Of a stretch of DNA of 10,571 nucleotides, positions 6,433 through 10,571 are shown piece by piece. The DNA is from CAMBDR01 sp046597185 (lineage in GTDB: Bacteria; Pseudomonadota; Gammaproteobacteria; Burkholderiales; Burkholderiaceae_D). The number at the start of each line of letters is the position of its first letter. Within the stretch, counting starts at the first letter, position 1. The notes under the pieces are model-generated. The model was not told where the DNA came from. It did not search any database and saw only the letters and a list, made by a program, of their open reading frames with translations. The translations under genes and the position numbers were made by a program. Where the stretch lies: assembly GCA_046597185.1 (NCBI GenBank), contig JBKJLF010000169.1, positions 1-10,571 of the forward strand, in the 5' to 3' direction.

Positions 6433-7497
6433 TTAAACCGCTTGCTGTGGGAGCATTCTCTCTTGCATACTTTGCGCAAATTGGGCAATCATCCGCTCAT
6501 GACGGATCACCGCACCGTGCCAAGCATAGCGGCACGACAGGCGTGCTGCGGTGCCGGGCAAGCGGCGGTAATGCAATTGAATTTGATCGCCCCGCCGCAC
6601 CTCAAGCGGGGTGGCAATCGGTAAAAATGCATGCTTCCAACTGTCTGAAGTGGTTTTGCCTGCAATGTCATCGCCGCTGATATCCAGACTCACCTGATCG
6701 CTTAATTGGGCTGTAAAACAACCTTTGAAACCGCAGAACTGACCATCCCGAAGCACCTTGAAGCGCAAATTGGTTTCATAATCTGCCCCAAGCGTGGGCT
6801 GCAAAAAGTCAAAACACTGGCCATTTTGCGCTTGGGCCAAGTAGCTGTTGCGTGGCAAAATAACGTCATAATACAAATCAAACGGGCTACTCAAACCCAA
6901 TTGCGCCAATAATTGGCCCAGGTCGTAGCGCGCGCTCAGGCTGGCGCATTCACGCCGCGCCACTTGCTGGTGCGCATGTGGAGCCATCACAGGTACAAAG
7001 CGCGATGTCAGGGTGGCTGGCAACATCGCGCCGTCAGGCTTTAAAAATCGCTGTTTGGCATCCTGCAAAATGGTGACGCAATCTTCGTTATCGGCCAAAT
7101 TGCCGATGATTTCAGAAACAATCATATCAACTGGCTCCGGCAAAGCAAGCTTCGAGGACAAGCCCGGCAAGGGATGAAAGCGATCCGCAAAACCCGCCTG
7201 ACGCAGCTTTTCTGTTGCCACGGCCAGTGTAGCCGGATTAACTTCGATGCCATACACACGCGCCGCGCCCGCTTGCAAGGCCCACTTGGCCAAAATACCT
7301 GTGCCGGTTCCCAAATCCAGCACCACCATGCCGGGTCGCACTGCATCTTGAATCGCCGCTTGATATTGCCGCATCCGCAATTGGTCATTGAGCATTAAGT
7401 GGTGAAAATCCATACCCCAGCCCAAAACATCGGCAGAAAACGGCAGCCACACTTGCTCGTGGTGGTAAATGAATGATGTTGGTAAATTTTTTTCCAT
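6433..7497 (-). CDS. PRMT-like SAM-dependent methyltransferase
   Basis: The 354-residue protein has a Rossmann methyltransferase domain followed by a beta-barrel domain, as in protein arginine methyltransferases. SAM motif I is LDLGTGTG (60-67) and the ribose-binding acid is Glu85 (GIEVNP). The PRMT double-E loop is intact: Glu129 (VSEIIGN) and Glu138 (NED), nine residues apart or nearly so as in PRMT1. A THW-loop equivalent is SDSWKHAF with Trp287, where Ser replaces His. Upstream, FHHLMLNDQLRMRQYQAAI matches the PRMT Y-helix region. It leads the operon, 53 bp before rohP. A free-arginine PRMT homologue (SznE) works with an HDO enzyme in streptozotocin biosynthesis, so the substrate may be free arginine or a downstream guanidine/imidazole. 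No good ribosome site precedes the ATG, so the start is less certain than the family. Confidence 0.85.
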   Translation of the reverse strand: MEKNLPTSFIYHHEQVWLPFSADVLGWGMDFHHLMLNDQLRMRQYQAAIQDAVRPGMVVLDLGTGTGILAKWALQAGAARVYGIEVNPATLAVATEKLRQAGFADRFHPLPGLSSKLALPEPVDMIVSEIIGNLADNEDCVTILQDAKQRFLKPDGAMLPATLTSRFVPVMAPHAHQQVARRECASLSARYDLGQLLAQLGLSSPFDLYYDVILPRNSYLAQAQNGQCFDFLQPTLGADYETNLRFKVLRDGQFCGFKGCFTAQLSDQVSLDISGDDIAGKTTSDSWKHAFLPIATPLEVRRGDQIQLHYRRLPGTAARLSCRYAWHGAVIRHERMIAQFAQSMQERMLPQQAV

Positions 7498-7526
7498 GAG
7501 TAAAATAAAGCACTTTAGTAATATTT

Positions 7527-7575
7527 TTTAAATGAAGATGAGATCACAAGCTCAAAATGACACTCAACGTGAGTG
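7527..7575 (-). promoter_or_regulatory. Candidate promoter and operator of the roh-like operon
   Basis: On the minus strand TTGAGC (plus 7550-7555) and TTTAAA (plus 7527-7532) are 17 bp apart, giving a possible start near 7520, about 25 nt before the methyltransferase ATG. Just upstream of the -35 lies the inverted repeat CACTC-AACGT-GAGTG (7561-7575), nested inside CAAGC (7547-7551) and GCTTG (7577-7581). This is a plausible regulator site. The boxes are weak matches. Confidence 0.3.
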
Positions 7576-7635
7576 GGCTTGACTAATTGAAAGAAATTGT
7601 AACATGATTTTTTTATTATTAAATTCAAAAAATTA

Positions 7636-7713
7636 GAAATAAATACCTATTTATTTCACAATTCAATCTATTTTGTGAAATCTTTAAAAATAATGCGTAA
7701 TTATATGATAATT
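7636..7713. repeat. Cluster of three perfect AT-rich inverted repeats
   Basis: GAAATAAATA-CC-TATTTATTTC (7636-7657) is a perfect 10-bp palindrome. Its right arm overlaps ATTTCACAA (7653-7661), which pairs with TTGTGAAAT (7673-7681) across 11 bp. A third, AATTAT-ATG-ATAATT, sits at 7699-7713. The first two are mutually exclusive as hairpins because they share ATTTC. They lie in the otherwise empty 7498-7943 gap upstream of the biosynthetic operon. They may be operators or alternative RNA structures; function is unknown. Confidence 0.55.
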
Positions 7714-7879
7714 TAAAAACCCTTGGTCAATGACAATACCGAAGGAAAGGATGAGATGAAATAGGGTGACATGGAGTGACATACTCCGGGGAATGGGGGG
7801 GGTTGGATGAGGGAATATGACGGGATGAAGCGCCAGAATGATGGCGCAATCAGTACAGCTAACGGGTATCCCGTCCACA

Positions 7880-7905
7880 CAAAAAAAACCCGCCAGCCAG
7901 CGGGG
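7880..7905 (-). terminator. Rho-independent terminator of the GST gene
   Basis: The stem CCCGC (7889-7893)/GCGGG (7900-7904) with a 6-nt loop is followed, on the minus strand, by eight Ts (plus 7881-7888). It lies about 40 nt after the GST stop at 7944. It also separates GST transcription from the biosynthetic operon on the same strand, so the two are probably independent units. Confidence 0.75.
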
Positions 7906-7943
7906 AAAAAGGTGAGGCGGAAGACTTAAATCATGCGGCTGAA

Positions 7944-8633
7944 TCAAGCGGCCATACGATACGCCACGGCTTCCAATCGGCGTGACAAGGCAGAATCCCT
8001 TGCCAGCAAAAACTGTCGCAGTCGGCCCATATAATCGGCTTGCACGGCATTTTGTACCGAACTGCGTTGCGCCAACTGCCTGCGCCAGGCCCGCACTTTG
8101 GGGGTCAGGTCGAATACGTCAAAATCGGCGATTTGATCGAACAAATCGAAATAGCGGAAAATTGGCCCAAATGCGGCATCCACCATACAAAACTGTTCGC
8201 CTGCAAAATATGGCCCTTGCTTGAGTACCAATTCAATTTGGGCAAATTTGCCCGCCAGCTCGCTGGCACTGGCAAGTAATTGATTCTCATCCGGCGCGGT
8301 GTAAAAATTGCCGATCAAATTCAAAATCGCGGTGCCAAACTCAACCCATGCCCGGTGCTGCGTGCGCTTCAAGCTATCTTGCGGGTGCAAGCACGGCACG
8401 ACGGTGCTATCCAGGTAGTCGCAAATCACGCCGGATTCATAAATGTGCTGCTGCTCAACCAACAACACCGGGGTCTTACTCAGTTGCGTGCAGCCCAAAA
8501 ACCAATCCGGCGTGGTTGTCAATTCCACATAGTGCCGTTCAAACGGGATGTCTTTCTCAGCCAACACAATGGCAACCCGTTGCACGTAGGGACATAAATG
8601 ATGGCTGATCAAGGTCAAGGATGGTGCGGTCAT
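7944..8633 (-). CDS. Glutathione S-transferase, omega/beta-like
   Basis: The 229-residue product has a thioredoxin-fold N-terminal domain. Cys14-Pro-Tyr (HLCPYVQR) is the likely catalytic cysteine, with a cis-Pro at 55 (KTPVLL) and the glutathione gamma-glutamyl site Glu66-Ser67 (YESGVICDYL). The helical C-terminal domain contains the FAGEQFCMVDAAFGPIF hydrophobic staple/N-cap region. The Cys-type active site suggests thiol transfer or reductive deglutathionylation rather than classic Tyr/Ser conjugation. I use the ATG at 8631-8633, preceded by AGGAAA; an upstream in-frame start at 8669 would add 12 atypical residues. The gene is divergent from a LysR regulator, a common arrangement, and neighbours the nitroimidazole operon, so a detoxification role is possible but unproved. 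Confidence 0.85.
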   Translation of the reverse strand: MTAPSLTLISHHLCPYVQRVAIVLAEKDIPFERHYVELTTTPDWFLGCTQLSKTPVLLVEQQHIYESGVICDYLDSTVVPCLHPQDSLKRTQHRAWVEFGTAILNLIGNFYTAPDENQLLASASELAGKFAQIELVLKQGPYFAGEQFCMVDAAFGPIFRYFDLFDQIADFDVFDLTPKVRAWRRQLAQRSSVQNAVQADYMGRLRQFLLARDSALSRRLEAVAYRMAA

Positions 8634-8741
8634 GATATTTCCTATAATGAAAACCCAATAGCGTGGCACCTAAAGTATGTACCAACGACAAAGCGGGAGC
8701 TGGGCTTTTGGTTGAATTTACACAATAAGCTTTTTGTTGCA

Positions 8742-8786
8742 TATTTAATGATGTTAGCTTATCATGTGCAGCAATTTCATTAAATA
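8742..8786. promoter_or_regulatory. Candidate LysR operator in the GST/LysR divergent promoter
   Basis: TATTTAATGA (8742-8751) and TCATTAAATA (8777-8786) form a perfect 10-bp inverted repeat with 25 bp between. Inside it, ATGAT-N8-ATCAT (8748-8765) contains a T-N11-A core (T8749, A8761) as in LysR-type boxes. The right arm reaches to within 8 bp of the regulator's start codon, which fits autoregulation. Confidence 0.45.
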
Positions 8787-8793
8787 GGCATTG

Positions 8794-9693
8794 ATGCATC
8801 GTATGAATGCAAAAACGCAGTACCAACTCAGCGCGGCAGAAATCGATCTCATTTTATGCCTGACCCGCACTGGCACCTTGGCTGAAGCAGGTCTGCGTTT
8901 GGGCTTGGACGACTCGACCATTTCACGCACCTTGCGCAGAATCGAAAAAGGCTTGGGGCAACACCTGTTTGAACGCAGTCGTTCCGGCATACAGGCAACC
9001 GAATTGGCCTTGCGACTGGCGCACCATGCCGAGCGCATTGAGGTGGAACTTAATATCGCGCGCGCCCTGATTGGCGGCGCGGATGAAGAAGTGTCCGGCA
9101 CCATCCACATTACCACCACCGATGCCCTTGCCAGCGGCTTATTACTGCCTACAATGAGCCCTTTCGCGCGACAGCATCCGAAGATGGCATTTCTGATCAA
9201 TACCGGCAATGAATTAATGAGCCTTGCCAAACGCGATGCCGACCTCGCCTTGCGTGCCACCCATCATGTGCCGGAGAGCCTGGTAGGCAAAAATTTCGGC
9301 CTCATCCATTCGGCACTGTACTGCGGGGCCAACTATGTGTTGCCGAAAGATCCGGCCAACTGGCACTGGATTGCAGTGGACGATGCCCTGCCCGAGCATC
9401 CTTCAGTGCGCTGGCGCAAACAAGTCTACCCGGATGCGCGCCCCAGCGTGCGCGTCAACACCATTGTGGCCGTCGCCGACGCCGTGCGCTGCGGCTTGGG
9501 GGTCGGCGCACTGCCTTTGTTTTTGGCCTCAGGCCAAACCCAATTTCGCCATATTGAATTCGTCGCGGAACGCTTTGCGACCGAGTTATGGCTGTTAATG
9601 CTGCCCGAATCACGCCATTTGCGCCGCATTTCAACGGTTTTTCAATATTTGTCGGCCAATCTACACCTAGAACAACCGACATTGACCAAATAA
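8794..9693 (+). CDS. LysR-family transcriptional regulator
   Basis: The 299-residue protein has an N-terminal winged helix-turn-helix at about residues 28-50 (TLAEAGLRLGLDDSTISRT, then LRRIEKGLG and LFERS) and a periplasmic-binding-like effector domain from about residue 95 (SGTIHITTTDALASGLLLP). GLGVGALPLFLA near 230-245 is the conserved second effector-domain segment. I take the ATG at 8794, with AGG 5 nt before it; a TTG at 8791 and an ATG at 8803 are alternatives. It is divergent from the GST gene and probably controls it and itself. Whether it also acts on the biosynthetic operon 1.3 kb away cannot be seen. No convincing hairpin terminator follows. Confidence 0.9.
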   Translation: MHRMNAKTQYQLSAAEIDLILCLTRTGTLAEAGLRLGLDDSTISRTLRRIEKGLGQHLFERSRSGIQATELALRLAHHAERIEVELNIARALIGGADEEVSGTIHITTTDALASGLLLPTMSPFARQHPKMAFLINTGNELMSLAKRDADLALRATHHVPESLVGKNFGLIHSALYCGANYVLPKDPANWHWIAVDDALPEHPSVRWRKQVYPDARPSVRVNTIVAVADAVRCGLGVGALPLFLASGQTQFRHIEFVAERFATELWLLMLPESRHLRRISTVFQYLSANLHLEQPTLTK

Positions 9694-10110
9694 GGCATCA
9701 TGCCCCCCCCCTCCGTCAGACGGCAATCCAGAGCCAGCTTGATCCGTTGTCACAAACCATCAATCTTCTTACCACAGAAAAGTTTCAAATAAAATATTGT
9801 TTTTAACTTGGCATGTACAAAACACTGCATGACACCAAAAAGGTCAAATCGCTTACACAACTTTTTTTGTAGCGCTCCTGTTGGACTACAAATGTTACTG
9901 TTTTTGAAGCAAATTTTCTTCTTGACAGCCATTAATTAGCTAGTTGATACTACTCCCCCAGATGAACAAATTTATCACATCACTCCGCTGATACTATTTA
10001 TTTGCTCATCCAAAATGACATTTCCACAAGGAAATAATCGAAAAAGCAAAGACCTGGCACCTTGAGTCGATGCCATAAACTACAACTAGAAATTTGATGG
10101 AGACACCAAT
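9694..10110. other. Noncoding gap before the metalloprotease gene
   Basis: About 415 bp carry no credible gene; the short frames here lack ribosome sites and sensible composition. It contains a nine-C tract (9703-9711), an AT-rich segment, the promoter candidate at 9922-9951, and the octamer TGATACTA repeated at 9945-9952 and 9989-9996. The leader from the promoter to the ATG at 10111 would be about 150 nt. Confidence 0.5.
9922..9951 (+). promoter_or_regulatory. Candidate sigma70 promoter of the metalloprotease gene
   Basis: A consensus -35 TTGACA (9922-9927) is followed after 18 bp by GATACT (9946-9951, four of six -10 matches). Transcription would start near 9958. Confidence 0.45.
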
Positions 10111-10571
10111 ATGTTACGTTTCAAAATGATCGCCGCTGCTGCAATTGCTACCGTATGTGCTTTTTCCCCTGCCATGGCGCAAGATCTGGCTGCCAAAGCA
10201 GATAAACCCTTTAGTTTCCGTGGTGTGGAATACACCAGCCACGATGCCTTCATCAGCAGTGGTGGACGCTGTTCGACCCCGCACATTGCGCACAAAATTG
10301 ATGCGGACGAACTCGAATTCAGCGCCAAACTGAAGGCCTTAAACCCCGTCGTTGCTTTGGCTTCACGTGTCGTTCCGGTGTATTTCCATGTCATCCAAAG
10401 CAGCACCGACACCACGGGCAGCGTGACCACCACCATGATCAACAATCAAATCTCGGTCATGAATGCGGCTTTCGCCAGTGCTGGCATCAGCTTTAGCCTG
10501 ATCAGTGTTGATCGCACCACCAATAATACCTGGTACACGGTCACCCCCGGCACCACGGCAGAATCGCAAAT
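10111..10571 (+). CDS. Secreted M43-like zinc metalloprotease, N-terminal part (3' end outside window)
   Basis: The frame is open from the ATG at 10111 to the window edge (about 153 codons) and has GGAG 8 nt upstream. A Sec signal peptide (MLRFK, then an Ala-rich core) ends at AMA around residue 23, before QDLAAKAD. The next part holds RCSTPHIA, a cysteine motif close to the RCGTP of M43 pappalysin/cytophagalysin proteases. VVPVYFHVIQ follows, then NNQISVMNAAFASAGISFSL and NTWY, which are the usual first strands and helix of the M43 catalytic domain. The zinc-binding HExxH would lie beyond the window, so catalysis cannot be confirmed. The product is an exported protease, probably for protein degradation outside the cell. 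Confidence 0.8.
   Translation, partial: MLRFKMIAAAAIATVCAFSPAMAQDLAAKADKPFSFRGVEYTSHDAFISSGGRCSTPHIAHKIDADELEFSAKLKALNPVVALASRVVPVYFHVIQSSTDTTGSVTTTMINNQISVMNAAFASAGISFSLISVDRTTNNTWYTVTPGTTAESQ

Noticed and set aside
7773..7787. GGAGT-GACAT-ACTCC hairpin as a terminator
   Set aside because: It is a short stem with no T run on either strand.
7684..7947. 87-residue minus-strand open frame after the GST gene
   Set aside because: It runs through the GST terminator hairpin and low-complexity G/A tracts and has no plausible ribosome site or domain.
9693..9725. Hairpins GGCAT-C-ATGCC and CCGTC-A-GACGG after the LysR gene as a terminator
   Set aside because: The loops are only one nucleotide and no T run follows.

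Overview
The window looks like a chromosomal or accessory stretch from a Gram-negative proteobacterium, most likely a betaproteobacterium. GC content is moderate. The evidence is Sec signal peptides, a PEP-CTERM-like C-terminal anchor (hydrophobic helix then RRRR), a LysR/GST divergent pair and a secreted M43-type metalloprotease. The exact taxon cannot be fixed from the sequence alone.

Left part (1-2185): the 3' end of an ATPase gene overlaps an HNH-endonuclease gene, a pair typical of Septu/PtuAB-like or retron-associated defence modules. The HNH gene is broken by one extra C in a six-C run. A bidirectional terminator separates it from a convergent gene for a small exported protein of unknown function. 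A noncoding gap (2186-2651) follows, then a shrunken, frameshifted PEP-CTERM-like gene (2652-3052).

Centre (3027-7497, all on the minus strand): a tight operon that I read as an azomycin (2-nitroimidazole) type biosynthetic cluster. In transcription order it encodes a PRMT-like SAM methyltransferase, a RohP/MppP-like PLP- and O2-dependent arginine oxidase, a small RohQ-like protein, a DapA-fold aldolase (RohR-like) and a heme-oxygenase-like diiron N-oxygenase (RohS-like). The last four match in order and family the enzymes known to turn L-arginine into azomycin in Streptomyces cattleya: oxidation and hydroxylation of arginine, retro-aldol cleavage to guanidinoacetaldehyde and pyruvate, cyclisation to 2-aminoimidazole, and N-oxygenation to 2-nitroimidazole. 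The leading PRMT-like gene is not one of these steps and suggests a methylated, possibly undescribed product. The four roh genes are joined by 8-nt and 4-nt overlaps and a 2-nt gap.

Right part (7498-10571): an AT-rich regulatory gap carries several perfect inverted repeats. Next come a glutathione S-transferase gene (minus) with its own terminator, a divergent LysR regulator (plus) with inverted repeats in the shared promoter region, and a noncoding gap with a sigma70-like promoter. Last is the 5' end of a secreted M43-like metalloprotease gene that runs off the window. The GST and LysR genes could serve nitroimidazole tolerance or control of the operon, but nothing in the sequence proves this.
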